This document shows positions 56,921 to 64,000 of a DNA stretch of 64,000 nt, piece after piece. The translations under genes and the position numbers were made by a program. How positions within the stretch are numbered: the first letter of the stretch is position 1; each line of letters starts with the position of its first letter. The notes below the pieces were generated by a model. That model ran no database searches. It was not told the DNA's origin and saw only the letters and a program-made list of their open reading frames with translations. The DNA comes from Pseudomonas fluorescens (GTDB taxonomy: Bacteria; Pseudomonadota; Gammaproteobacteria; Pseudomonadales; Pseudomonadaceae), in assembly GCF_900636825.1 (NCBI RefSeq), contig NZ_LR134318.1, forward strand, positions 5,379,501 through 5,443,500, in the 5' to 3' direction.

Positions 56921-57339
56921 AGATCCTCCAGGTGTTTGGTCTTGACCAAAACGAAGAGCTTGATGCGCTCGTGGATGTCGTGGAGCGTGTGGCGAAATGC
57001 GCCAGGATCATCGCTAGTTACTGGGTCAGGAAAATCCCAGGCAATGACTTCACCTGCATTGGGCATTGGTAGGCACTCGCTTGCGGATTTATCACAAAGA
57101 GTGATTACGTAATCGAATCGATCAGCTTGAAACTTGCTGATGGACTTGCTGCGCAGGCCCGTTGCATCGACTCCAACCGCCTCCAATGCTTGAGTCGTGC
57201 GCAGATCAACCTCAGACGGTTCAGATCCTGCGCTGAAGGCCTCGAAGCGCGGGTCGGTGTGCCGCAGCAAAGTCTCTGCAAGCAGGGAGCGGGCTGAGTT
57301 GGCAACGCACACAAAAAGCACTTTGATAGCAGGGCTCAT
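56917..57339 (-). CDS. low-molecular-weight-phosphatase-type arsenate reductase, first gene of the operon
   Basis: The 140-residue protein has the phosphatase loop FVCVANSARSLLAE and the later CDKSASECLPM and WDFPDPV segments. It differs clearly from the other LMW-type enzyme at 54769. It is translated first in the ars operon, before arsR, an order less common than arsR-first. Confidence 0.9.
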   Translation of the reverse strand: MSPAIKVLFVCVANSARSLLAETLLRHTDPRFEAFSAGSEPSEVDLRTTQALEAVGVDATGLRSKSISKFQADRFDYVITLCDKSASECLPMPNAGEVIAWDFPDPVTSDDPGAFRHTLHDIHERIKLFVLVKTKHLEDL

Positions 57340-57368
57340 GGTGGAACTCGATGCATATGGAAAATCGA

Positions 57369-57404
57369 ATATACGCTTTGGCGAATATTCGGTAAAGCGA
57401 ATAT
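57369..57404. promoter_or_regulatory. ArsR operator, inverted repeat
   Basis: Arms ATATACGCTTT and AAAGCGAATAT (10 of 11 pair) flank a central CGAATATTCG palindrome. It lies 30 bases before the operon start and 77 bases before arsN2, so one site may control both directions. Confidence 0.8.
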
Positions 57405-57480
57405 GATGTCTGCTGTTTCGGCATGTGCCCTAACGTTCCATGCGTGTCGGCATAACGGAGATGAGAGGATGGAGGGGGAT

Positions 57481-57933
57481 ATGATGATCCAGGCAACAGA
57501 GATAGCCGGAAAACAATGGCAACGCTTTCGCGCTGCGCTTAAATCTGCTGACCTTCCAGGAGACGATATTGATCTTCCAGGCCGAACCTTTTTTGAGTTC
57601 ACACAGGACAGTGAGACGGTCGCATGGGGAGGTTTCGAAACGCATGGTACGGACGGGTTGCTGCGTTCCCTGGTCGTAGTCTCGACACACAGATCGAAAG
57701 GGGTCGGTGTCACGGTGCTTAGGATCATTGAAGCGAAAGCCGCCGAGCAGGGAATCGCTCGATTTCATTTGCTGACAACAACTGCGTCAGGCTTTTTTAA
57801 GCAGCAGGGCTATGCAGTAAATCAACGAGGCTCTGCGCCACCTCTTATTTCTCAGACGGAGCAGTTCAGGGGGCTTTGCCCTGGCTCGGCTTGCTACATG
57901 TGCAAAGCATTATCTGCGAATGCACGAAAGTAG
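57481..57933 (+). CDS. arsN2: ArsN2-type N-acetyltransferase
   Basis: The 150-residue GNAT protein (ALKSADLPGDDIDLPGRTFFEF, LRSLVVVSTHRSKGVGVTVL, FKQQGYAVNQR, CPGSACYMCK) matches the small acetyltransferase named ArsN2 that recurs in ars clusters; its substrate is not settled. The start at 57481 was chosen because GGAGGGGG lies just before it and the longer frame overlaps the ArsR operator. Confidence 0.85.
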   Translation: MMIQATEIAGKQWQRFRAALKSADLPGDDIDLPGRTFFEFTQDSETVAWGGFETHGTDGLLRSLVVVSTHRSKGVGVTVLRIIEAKAAEQGIARFHLLTTTASGFFKQQGYAVNQRGSAPPLISQTEQFRGLCPGSACYMCKALSANARK

Positions 57934-58005
57934 CTGATCACCTTGGTGATGGCTTTTAGCCTCGATGCCAGCTAGATTTGGGGCTTTCTACGATCAAGGA
58001 TGGAT

Positions 58006-58374
58006 ATGAAAAAGCTCATCGCAGTAATGGGGATCTGTGTCGCACTTGGCGGTTGCGCTACGTCCCACTACACCGCAGGGCGAGACTTTCCGTCGGCCAG
58101 TGTAGCGAGCATCACCAAAGGCAAAACGACGACTGTTGAGTTGAAGTCCCTATTTGGTGAGCCCTACGCCAAGAGTGCTGTCAGCGAGACTGACGAAAAG
58201 TGGATCTACACCTACACCAATGGCTCAGCCCATGCCCAAAGCTACGTGGTCACCATGAAGGTGACGACTACGGGCACTCAGAAAACTCTCGACGTCTTGA
58301 TCCGAAATGACGTGGTCATCAACTACACGTTCAGCGAAGGCCCCGTTCCAGGCAGTACCACTGCGACGAACTAA
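58006..58374 (+). CDS. small lipoprotein, SmpA/BamE-like fold
   Basis: The 122-residue protein has a lipoprotein signal (MKKLIAVMGICVALGGC with lipobox Cys17), then a short beta-alpha domain (SITKGKTTTVELKSLFGEPYAKSA, KWIYTYTNG) like the BamE/SmpA fold. AAGG lies 6 bases before the ATG at 58006. No link to arsenic is evident; it stands alone at the border of the metal cassette. Confidence 0.75.
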   Translation: MKKLIAVMGICVALGGCATSHYTAGRDFPSASVASITKGKTTTVELKSLFGEPYAKSAVSETDEKWIYTYTNGSAHAQSYVVTMKVTTTGTQKTLDVLIRNDVVINYTFSEGPVPGSTTATN

Positions 58375-58435
58375 GTTCGCCACCTTGCCATTGGGCGACC
58401 CACCGCGCTCAGTACGTTGTTGATGGAGCAAGCTC

Positions 58436-59605
58436 ATGGACAGAACATATGCTTTCGTGGATGAGTCCGGGAATTCCGACCTTGATACGTCAAAGGGAGG
58501 AAGCTCGGGATTCTTCATCGTGTGCTCCATTCTGGTGGCAGAGAAAGATCTGGAAGCTGCTTATGCCCAAGCTGAAGCACTCCGCACGCGTCATTTTCAA
58601 ACAGGCGAGATCAAATCTAGCAATCTGAAGCCCAAAGATTCAGATCGCCGTGCCCGAATCCTCAACGAGCTAGCTGAGCTGCCATTCAAGCTCTATTTCA
58701 CCGTCGTTGATAAGTCCCGAATTCACAAAGACGGCGGCCTCCGTATCAAGACCTCGTTCATAAAATACGTGAACGGGTTGCTCTATGAACGTTTGTTTCG
58801 CGCATACCCTGACCTCCAGATGATCGTAGACGAGCATGGTGGCCAGGAATTTCAGGAGAGCCTCAAAAGCTACGTTGCAGAGCGATTCGTGGACGACCTA
58901 TTTGGCGATAAGGATGCCTTCCAGACGATGGCCAGTAAGGACAACGTTTTGGTTCAGGTTGCAGATTTCTTCGCTGGCTCAGTCGCTCAGATCTACGAAG
59001 AGAAAGCTTCGGAAGAAGCAGTTCTTGCCTACAAGAAAATACTCCGCAGCCTGACTCTTGGAATGCTTGAGTGGCCATCCAAGTACCAGTCCCTTCTGCC
59101 ACCGCCTACGAATGAGTCTGGATATGCTGACTATCAGGTACACCAGGAGGCTCTCCGCCAAGCCGACCGTTTTAGCGAGCGGGTTGGTGACCACCCCGAT
59201 GAAGATGAGCGACTGCAGCTAAGCATTTTGCGGTTTTTGAGATTCCAGAGCGAATTCGTCACCAAGGATTACGTGCTGACTACGGAGATCATGGCCCATC
59301 TAAAAGATAGCGGACTGGGAGAGGTCAACGGCCAGAGAATCCGCTCCAGTGGCATTGCCAAACTCCGCGATGCGGACGTCATCATCACAAGTGCGGCGAA
59401 GGGTTACAAAATCCCCCAGACACGTGCGGACATCAATGACTTCCTAGAGCGGGCATCCGGCATCGTCGTCCCTCTTCTCGAACGCGTTAAAAAAGCGCGC
59501 GATGTGTATCGGCTGAGTAGTCGAGGAGAATATGACATCGTCACTTCCGACCTTGCTGAGCTAGCCGGGCTGCTCGCCGCACTTGAGGCATTTGCGGATG
59601 ACTGA
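58436..59605 (+). CDS. DUF3800 protein with C-terminal extension
   Basis: The 389-residue protein has the DUF3800 motifs: YAFVDESGNS at the N terminus (D9, E10), EIKSSNL near 60, IVDEHGG near 131 and LVQVADFFAGSVAQ near 175, which resemble an RNase-H-like metal site. The C-terminal 150 residues form a separate helical, winged-helix-like part. DUF3800 proteins occur widely in defence and mobile regions without settled function. It overlaps the next gene by 8 bases, so the two act as a unit. Confidence 0.85.
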   Translation: MDRTYAFVDESGNSDLDTSKGGSSGFFIVCSILVAEKDLEAAYAQAEALRTRHFQTGEIKSSNLKPKDSDRRARILNELAELPFKLYFTVVDKSRIHKDGGLRIKTSFIKYVNGLLYERLFRAYPDLQMIVDEHGGQEFQESLKSYVAERFVDDLFGDKDAFQTMASKDNVLVQVADFFAGSVAQIYEEKASEEAVLAYKKILRSLTLGMLEWPSKYQSLLPPPTNESGYADYQVHQEALRQADRFSERVGDHPDEDERLQLSILRFLRFQSEFVTKDYVLTTEIMAHLKDSGLGEVNGQRIRSSGIAKLRDADVIITSAAKGYKIPQTRADINDFLERASGIVVPLLERVKKARDVYRLSSRGEYDIVTSDLAELAGLLAALEAFADD

Positions 59606-60134
59606 GCTCGGTAATTACGACGAACCTCAGCGGGCTGCATTGATCCAGGATGAAATCCTAGAGATCTTGAAAGAAGCCAAGGTGCTTGCGCGTAGATTCT
59701 ATCGCCTGACCGGCAAGCCGCTGGGCGTGACCGGCGAGGTCGCAGAGTACGAAGCTGCTGCTAGGCTCGGCCTGTTACTACATCCTGCAAGGCAGGCAGG
59801 TTACGACGCTACAGAGGCGCTGGAAGATGGCGTCGCGAGAATCCAGATCAAGGGCCGCTGTATCCTGAACCCGCAAAAGATTACGGGACGTATGGGTGCA
59901 ATTGATTTACGACAACCCTTCGATACAGTGCTCTTGGTGCTGCTTGATTCTGAGTTCAACGCATTTGCAATGTACGAAGCGAGTCGTGCCAAGGTAGAGG
60001 CGGCACTGACCCTACCTGGCTCGAAAGCCAGAAATGAACGGGGAGCGCTGGCGATTAGGCAATTCATGTCGATAGCTACCTTGCGCTGGGCTCGCCATGA
60101 GGCCCGCGAATCAGAGAATCAATTGCCGTCCTAG
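59598..60134 (+). CDS. putative nuclease-like partner of DUF3800 (possibly DUF6998)
   Basis: The 178-residue protein has conserved VAEYEAAARLGL, AGYDATEAL, ARIQIKGRCI and LPGSKARNERGAL segments. The E...D...QIKGR spacing looks like a PD-(D/E)XK nuclease core with E, D and K present. I recall this family only as a domain of unknown function (my guess is DUF6998). It starts within the DUF3800 gene. The nuclease assignment is inference from motif spacing. Confidence 0.65.
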   Translation: MTELGNYDEPQRAALIQDEILEILKEAKVLARRFYRLTGKPLGVTGEVAEYEAAARLGLLLHPARQAGYDATEALEDGVARIQIKGRCILNPQKITGRMGAIDLRQPFDTVLLVLLDSEFNAFAMYEASRAKVEAALTLPGSKARNERGALAIRQFMSIATLRWARHEARESENQLPS

Positions 60135-60171
60135 GGCCGTGCGATGGTGTACGTGGCTATGACTCGCAACG

Positions 60172-60199
60172 TTAATGTTCCCAATACGGGACATTAACC
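60172..60199. repeat. palindrome A of a related pair
   Basis: A 28-base dyad: GTTAATGTTCCC, five central bases, then GGGACATTAAC. A T5 run follows 4 bases later, so on the plus strand it could also act as a terminator for the DUF3800 pair. Confidence 0.8.
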
Positions 60200-60212
60200 A
60201 TCGTTTTTGGGC

Positions 60213-60240
60213 TTAATGGCCCTATTTGGGTACATTACGC
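60213..60240. repeat. palindrome B of a related pair
   Basis: A 28-base dyad with the same half-site as palindrome A: CTTAATGGCCC, central TATTT, then GGGTACATTACG. The centres of A and B are 41 bases apart, about four helical turns, which puts both on the same DNA face. A run of 159 bases without a gene follows to 60400. Confidence 0.75.
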
Positions 60241-60399
60241 TGAGCAACGGAATGCGACCAATAATGACTATAGCCCCCAACTTCAGCCAGGCTATCTTCT
60301 GATGTTGAGGCAACCCCTTGATGGTTCCTGGAATAGTTTCTAAATATCTGTGTAGTAACACTGCACCATAAAGATTCAGCCGTAGTTTTATTTATATTT

Positions 60400-61842
60400 T
60401 TATAAAGGAAAGGCTGTGATGTAACTCCACGCGCAGAAAAAATAATAATCGACGTGGTTCGCCACGAAGCTAGGTGCCGCAAGCAATAGGAAGTAGTGGA
60501 CAATGGCTGCGTATAGACAGAAGCACACAGTCCAAGCAAGCCAGTAAACGGTGCGTCCGGACGATATAGGTTTTTCAACCAAGCGCTTCCAGTCGTCGGC
60601 AGACATAAAGTTGTAGATCTTCTTCCGCCACCCTTCTCTACTGCTGTCAGCAAGACTGTTAAAACGCAAGGTTGATAGAGTGTTGATAACTATGCTCAAT
60701 ATGAGAAGTGCAGAGACACCGAGATACAGAATCGTGGTAGCTGTATCGGCCACGCCTGCAGTCGCTATCGGAGTCTTGAGAGCTAAAACAACACCCGCCA
60801 CCGCGAAATCACGCCAGAGAGCTGATATTAAATCCCTTGTCGCAGTTTGTGTCTTATTAACCTCGTCCTGCAAACCTTTGCGCAGATCCCCTAAGCTTTT
60901 GACAGCCTCCTTGCTTTGATCCTGGAGATGAAAGGCGAACGCTTCCTTGGCCCCCGAGAGGCTATTTTTTAAGAGTGGCGTTGAGCCAGAGGGCCACGTC
61001 GTCCCACTGTTCCAGTTGATAGCAATGTGGTTGTTGAAAAGTTGGAATTTCGTTTCACACTCCCTAAGGGTGGAGTAGATCCACTGGCAAGTGTCGTGAA
61101 GCGTCTCAAAATTGACATCAGCCCAGTTAATAGGCTGGTCTATAGCTATGGGGAGTGAGCGCCCGCCTCGAAATATTACATGAGTCTCATCATCTTCCTT
61201 GCGAATCTCGGCTGGCAAGCAAAAGGAAAGCTTTTCCACCGCCACGCGTTTCCAGGCTGTAAAAGGTTCGCTTTCAGCAATTGGCTCAGCAGTCAGCAGC
61301 CATGGCTCAAGCGACGGAGGGGTAAGGGAGTGGGTAAGATCCCGTACCATTTTCCAAGGTTTTTCAGGATGTTGAGTGGCGGTCGGTAAATTTTTATCTC
61401 CACCCATTTCTTTCACTAGGAACTGATGAGTGGAAAATTCAAAGGTTTCACCTGCAACCCACACGCACATTTTTTTCTGTGAGTTCTGTGCTGAAAATTG
61501 GTTTGTCCTCAACCAGTTTTCGAAACCTTTTAAAGTTAGGAAATAACACCAGCCATCATCCATTGGCTTCTCCAAGATGACTGCCAGTCTGTCATTTTCC
61601 ACATCCTCCAAATCGAAATCTTTGATCTCGATGCTGTCGGAAACTTCTCCAAAAAGCTCCATCTTTCCGATGCCCACAGAACAAACACGCTGGGCAAGAT
61701 CTTTCAATTCTCGAACAAACCCGGAAGACGTAACGCTTACTTCATCAATTCGAAAAATATGCGTAGTTTCAACCTGCGCAGAACCACCTGACGCCGTAAG
61801 TCGCTCAAAAAAGCTGCGAAGTTCCAGCGCTAGCTGTTTCAT
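60400..61842 (-). CDS. membrane-anchored protein, partner of NdpA-like protein
   Basis: The 480-residue protein has a soluble N-terminal part of about 330 residues, a coiled segment (LKNSLSGAKEAFAFHLQDQ) and at the C terminus about four membrane helices (GVVLALKTPIATAGVAD, ILYLGVSALLILSIVINTL, VYWLAWTVCFCLYAAIVHYFLL). It starts in the stop codon of the NdpA-like gene (ATGA). No family is recognised. The arrangement sensor-like protein plus membrane protein is typical of defence systems with a membrane effector, which is inference. Base composition is AT-rich against the metal cassette. Confidence 0.7.
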   Translation of the reverse strand: MKQLALELRSFFERLTASGGSAQVETTHIFRIDEVSVTSSGFVRELKDLAQRVCSVGIGKMELFGEVSDSIEIKDFDLEDVENDRLAVILEKPMDDGWCYFLTLKGFENWLRTNQFSAQNSQKKMCVWVAGETFEFSTHQFLVKEMGGDKNLPTATQHPEKPWKMVRDLTHSLTPPSLEPWLLTAEPIAESEPFTAWKRVAVEKLSFCLPAEIRKEDDETHVIFRGGRSLPIAIDQPINWADVNFETLHDTCQWIYSTLRECETKFQLFNNHIAINWNSGTTWPSGSTPLLKNSLSGAKEAFAFHLQDQSKEAVKSLGDLRKGLQDEVNKTQTATRDLISALWRDFAVAGVVLALKTPIATAGVADTATTILYLGVSALLILSIVINTLSTLRFNSLADSSREGWRKKIYNFMSADDWKRLVEKPISSGRTVYWLAWTVCFCLYAAIVHYFLLLAAPSFVANHVDYYFFCAWSYITAFPL

Positions 61843-62825
61843 GATTCACGCAAGCGACTTGTACGAATAGTAATAACAGTTTCATCCTTTCCATTTTCAA
61901 TAGTTAAGCTTCCCTTTGCCCGCGCAGGCATATTGATGGTTATGCCTTCACTTGTTACGTATTTCTTTGCCTCATTGGTAGGTAGCTCTTCCTCATCATA
62001 GGAGAACACCTCACCAGTCAAATTTAGGCTTTCCAATTCTTTGTCAAAGGTCGCCCGGATTTCATCTTGGCCATTGATGCCAAAAAAATCTGTGAAGAAT
62101 TCGTCGACTTCAAAGTCTTTACGCTTTTTCGCAATCTCAACGACTTTCTCAGCGACCTTCGATGTGATAGCAGGCGGCAGATCACCCAGGTGTGTCCTTA
62201 CAGTTTTTTTGATTGCCTTAACCAAATCTACCGTCATTTCCTTTGAGTTCCGGAGGCGCTCTACTCCTAGGAATTCTTTGAAGAAATCACTGATTCCTGA
62301 GCGGCTCATTTTATCAATGATCACTACTTCTGAGTCTTTGGAATCCAAATCAATAAGAGCTGATTTCTGCAACGCTTTTGGTGATTCAGTAAAGTTGTTA
62401 GTAACTGCCTGAAGTATTGCCTGGGCGCCCTTAGTTTCAAATGTCACGACTTTTTCAGAGTCGTACTTGATTAAGGAATAAAACTTTTTAGCCCCTGTAA
62501 TTAAACCAATTACAATCAACACGCCTGACTTCATCCGTTTATCACCAAGGCGATGAAATTGCCGCGCCAAGCTCTTGGAGATATCGACAAAATTCGACTC
62601 GCCCTTTTCCCAACTATTCAATTTGGCCTTTACTTGAGATATTTCAGCGAAAGAGAATTTATTGCCCTTGAGGGTTTCTTTGATGCGGTCAATGAAGAAC
62701 GGCTCGAAGGTGCTTAAGGGGGTGTCGTCAAAAAGGATCGGATCATCGGCTCGATGATGCACCACGTGAAAAATGAAATTCTCGATTTTCAGGGCTTCGA
62801 TTTCTTTATCCGTAAGAGTGGCCAA
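61839..62825 (-). CDS. NdpA/YejK-like nucleoid-associated protein
   Basis: The 328-residue protein follows the NdpA pattern: an N-terminal domain starting LTDKEIEALKIENFIFHVV, a middle GISDFFKEFLGVER block and a C-terminal EGITINMPARAKGSLTIENG and TVITIRTSRLRE block. Core NdpA coats the chromosome; this island copy is divergent. The start is TTG at 62825 with GAGGAT upstream. It is first in a two-gene operon with the membrane protein. A similarity in arrangement to Kiwa (membrane KwaA, DNA-binding KwaB) exists, but the sequences do not look the same to me. Confidence 0.7.
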   Translation of the reverse strand: MATLTDKEIEALKIENFIFHVVHHRADDPILFDDTPLSTFEPFFIDRIKETLKGNKFSFAEISQVKAKLNSWEKGESNFVDISKSLARQFHRLGDKRMKSGVLIVIGLITGAKKFYSLIKYDSEKVVTFETKGAQAILQAVTNNFTESPKALQKSALIDLDSKDSEVVIIDKMSRSGISDFFKEFLGVERLRNSKEMTVDLVKAIKKTVRTHLGDLPPAITSKVAEKVVEIAKKRKDFEVDEFFTDFFGINGQDEIRATFDKELESLNLTGEVFSYDEEELPTNEAKKYVTSEGITINMPARAKGSLTIENGKDETVITIRTSRLRES

Positions 62826-63086
62826 GTTAAATCCTCATCCTTGCTGGTGGCGACATGACATTAAGCATTGATGTAAGCACCTTTTCAGCGTTATGCCTAG
62901 CGTCCCCCGCAGGGCATAGCATACGAATCACTGTATGAATATACACCTATAGAAAGCGGTTGGCTGCCGTTTGGCCCCACCTAGGATCACTTGTCCGATG
63001 GAAGGCTCACTGGTAAGCGTGTTTAAGCGTGCATGAACGCTGAGCACTGGGTGACATTTTTCGAGATTCTTTTGGTGCTTTTATAA

Positions 63087-63105
63087 AAAAGCAATAATTG
63101 CTTTT
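63087..63105. promoter_or_regulatory. palindromic operator before the RHH/EVE-like gene
   Basis: A perfect 9-bp inverted repeat AAAAGCAAT / ATTGCTTTT around a single A, 50 bases before the start. A further TTGCT half-site lies at 63112. The rest of the 329-base gap 62826-63154 shows nothing else that I can name. The dyad suits a ribbon-helix-helix dimer, such as the N-terminal domain of the gene it precedes. Confidence 0.75.
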
Positions 63106-63154
63106 ATCTTATTGCTATGGGATGCTTCTTAGCATCTGACAGGAGATCCATCCC

Positions 63155-63784
63155 ATGAACGACATTATTTCGCTCATCGAAAACGCCGCAAAGACGAAGA
63201 GTGACCTAGCGTCCGCATCTATCCGCATGCCCAAGGAGCTCTACTCATTTATCGAAGGTCTGGCTGATCAGCTCGATCTGAGTCGCCAGGAGACAATGCT
63301 GAAACTGCTAGAGAAGGGGGTTGAAGCTGCCAAGGCTGCTCTGAAGCTTGATGACAAAGAGCAGGCGGCAGTAGACATCGAGTTACTCGAACCGTCGAGC
63401 TTCCACCTTCTGAATACGAACAAGCGTCACTCATTGGAAGACCATGACCGTATGCTGAGCGAGGGTAGCGCAGCAGCTTTTTATGCCCCTTGGAAGTACA
63501 ACATTGACCGTATAAAGAAAGGTGACGTGGTCTTCTTGTACGAAAATGGCAAGGGGATCGTCGCCTTCGGCCAAGGTACTGGCGAAACTGAAAAACGTGA
63601 GCATCACGGCTATCTGGAAGAGTGCCATTTTCAGCGACTGATGGATTTCACCATCTTGGATAAGCCGATTTCGGCTGCGGAGATCAAGAAAGCGGTACAG
63701 AAAAATGTCGTCTTCTTGCGCACGATGTCTCCCATGCCCGATGGCCAATTGCTGCTGAATCTGATCCAAAAGCGCTCCGCATGA
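63155..63784 (+). CDS. ribbon-helix-helix plus EVE/PUA-like domain protein
   Basis: The 209-residue protein has an N-terminal ribbon-helix-helix (ASIRMPKELYSFIEGLADQL and SRQETMLKLLEKGVEAAK, about 20-65). A C-terminal EVE/PUA-like domain follows (AFYAPWKYNIDRIKKGDVVFLYENGKGIVAFGQG). EVE domains read modified bases and occur in defence proteins; the fusion to a DNA-binding regulator is unusual. AGGAG precedes the ATG. It likely represses itself through the adjacent dyad. Confidence 0.7.
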   Translation: MNDIISLIENAAKTKSDLASASIRMPKELYSFIEGLADQLDLSRQETMLKLLEKGVEAAKAALKLDDKEQAAVDIELLEPSSFHLLNTNKRHSLEDHDRMLSEGSAAAFYAPWKYNIDRIKKGDVVFLYENGKGIVAFGQGTGETEKREHHGYLEECHFQRLMDFTILDKPISAAEIKKAVQKNVVFLRTMSPMPDGQLLLNLIQKRSA

Positions 63785-63927
63785 AGCCTGGTGGGCGTAG
63801 TCAAAATAACCATCCCAACAGGGGCTAGGATCGGCTCAGTACGCTGCAGGGGTAGCCAACCGCACAGGCTCAATCTCTCCCTAAGTCCGCTCAGCCCATC
63901 TCTAAAAGGTGGGATGATAGGGAGTCG

Positions 63928-63957
63928 TATAAATACAACACTCGGGTTGTATTTATA
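63928..63957. promoter_or_regulatory. 12-bp perfect inverted repeat at the window end
   Basis: Arms TATAAATACAAC and GTTGTATTTATA enclose six bases. No gene is complete after it; an ATG at 63979 may start the next one. The AT-rich dyad looks like an operator overlapping a promoter rather than a terminator. Confidence 0.75.
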
Positions 63958-64000
63958 GAAATATGACACGGCTATCAATGAACGCCAGAATTCCCCAGTG

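Larger units (their letters stand above)
9505..64000. mobile_element. large genomic island of GMT type (right end outside window)
   Basis: The element begins at the broken tRNA gene and carries a replacement tRNA, a five-gene recombination operon, defence-type genes, a copper/cadmium/arsenic resistance cassette and further defence candidates. No core Pseudomonas gene is recognised to the right of 9505. No transposase, relaxase, type IV secretion or phage structural gene was seen, so it is neither a typical ICE nor a prophage. The first genes match what I recall of gamma-Mobile-Trio islands. The right boundary is not in the window. The possibility that the metal cassette was acquired in a separate event within the island cannot be excluded. 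Confidence 0.7.

Noticed and set aside
60222..60653. 143-codon minus-strand frame between the DUF3800 pair and the membrane protein
   Set aside because: It overlaps the membrane gene end in another frame and has low-complexity, non-coding character.
61839..62825. Direct assignment as Kiwa KwaB
   Set aside because: The blocks match NdpA/YejK better, and the partner is far larger than KwaA with its membrane helices only at the C terminus.

Overview
The left end of the window is core chromosome of a Pseudomonas species, most like the P. fluorescens / P. putida side of the genus. The order tsaD (opposite strand), rpsU, dnaG, rpoD is the pseudomonad macromolecular-synthesis locus. It is followed by a 1,248-residue periplasmic-sensor/PAS/GGDEF/EAL protein matching RmcA (PA0575 of P. 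aeruginosa) and then a tRNA gene with anticodon CAU.

That tRNA gene is broken in its T loop at about 9505, and everything to the right looks like one large acquired element that runs off the window (more than 54 kb). The first thing inside it is a complete, divergent tRNA gene with the same anticodon (9571-9647), which could replace the one destroyed. Next comes a tightly overlapping operon (9780-17735): two large tyrosine recombinases, both with their catalytic residues, two small coiled-coil proteins and a RecD-like helicase. The first genes match, from memory, the 'gamma-Mobile-Trio' (GMT) mobilisation module (GmtY/GmtZ/GmtX). No conjugation genes, transposases or IS elements were seen.

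Cargo block 1 (17.8-30.9 kb) is a defence-type accessory region: a DEDDh exonuclease, a RES-domain (NAD-degrading type) protein, a compact Gabija-like pair (OLD nuclease plus UvrD-like helicase), a HEPN-like helical protein, an XRE regulator, an Rv2179c-type exoribonuclease, a frameshifted SH3 lipoprotein-like gene and many short unknown genes, together with two copies of a 47-bp intergenic repeat.

Cargo block 2 (31-58 kb) is a large metal-resistance cassette. Copper: cusCBA-F efflux, a two-component system, a DUF411 protein, copABCD, a PtrA-like peptide and a cysteine-rich Cu-storage protein, tied together by a shared TTAC-N6-GTAA box. Cadmium/zinc: the P-type ATPase CadA, DUF3703, a CDF transporter and the MerR-type CadR, with a DsbA/DsbB pair lying between cadA and cadR under what looks like a second CadR operator. 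Arsenic: arsC-arsR-arsB-arsC-arsH-arsC-arsO plus arsN1 and arsN2 acetyltransferases, giving three arsenate reductases.

Cargo block 3 (58-64 kb) holds candidate new defence modules: a DUF3800 protein overlapping a nuclease-like partner, a two-gene operon of a NdpA-like protein and a C-terminally membrane-anchored protein, and a ribbon-helix-helix/EVE-like fusion behind its own palindromic operator. All functional calls come from reading motifs in the translated sequence; no database search was run.
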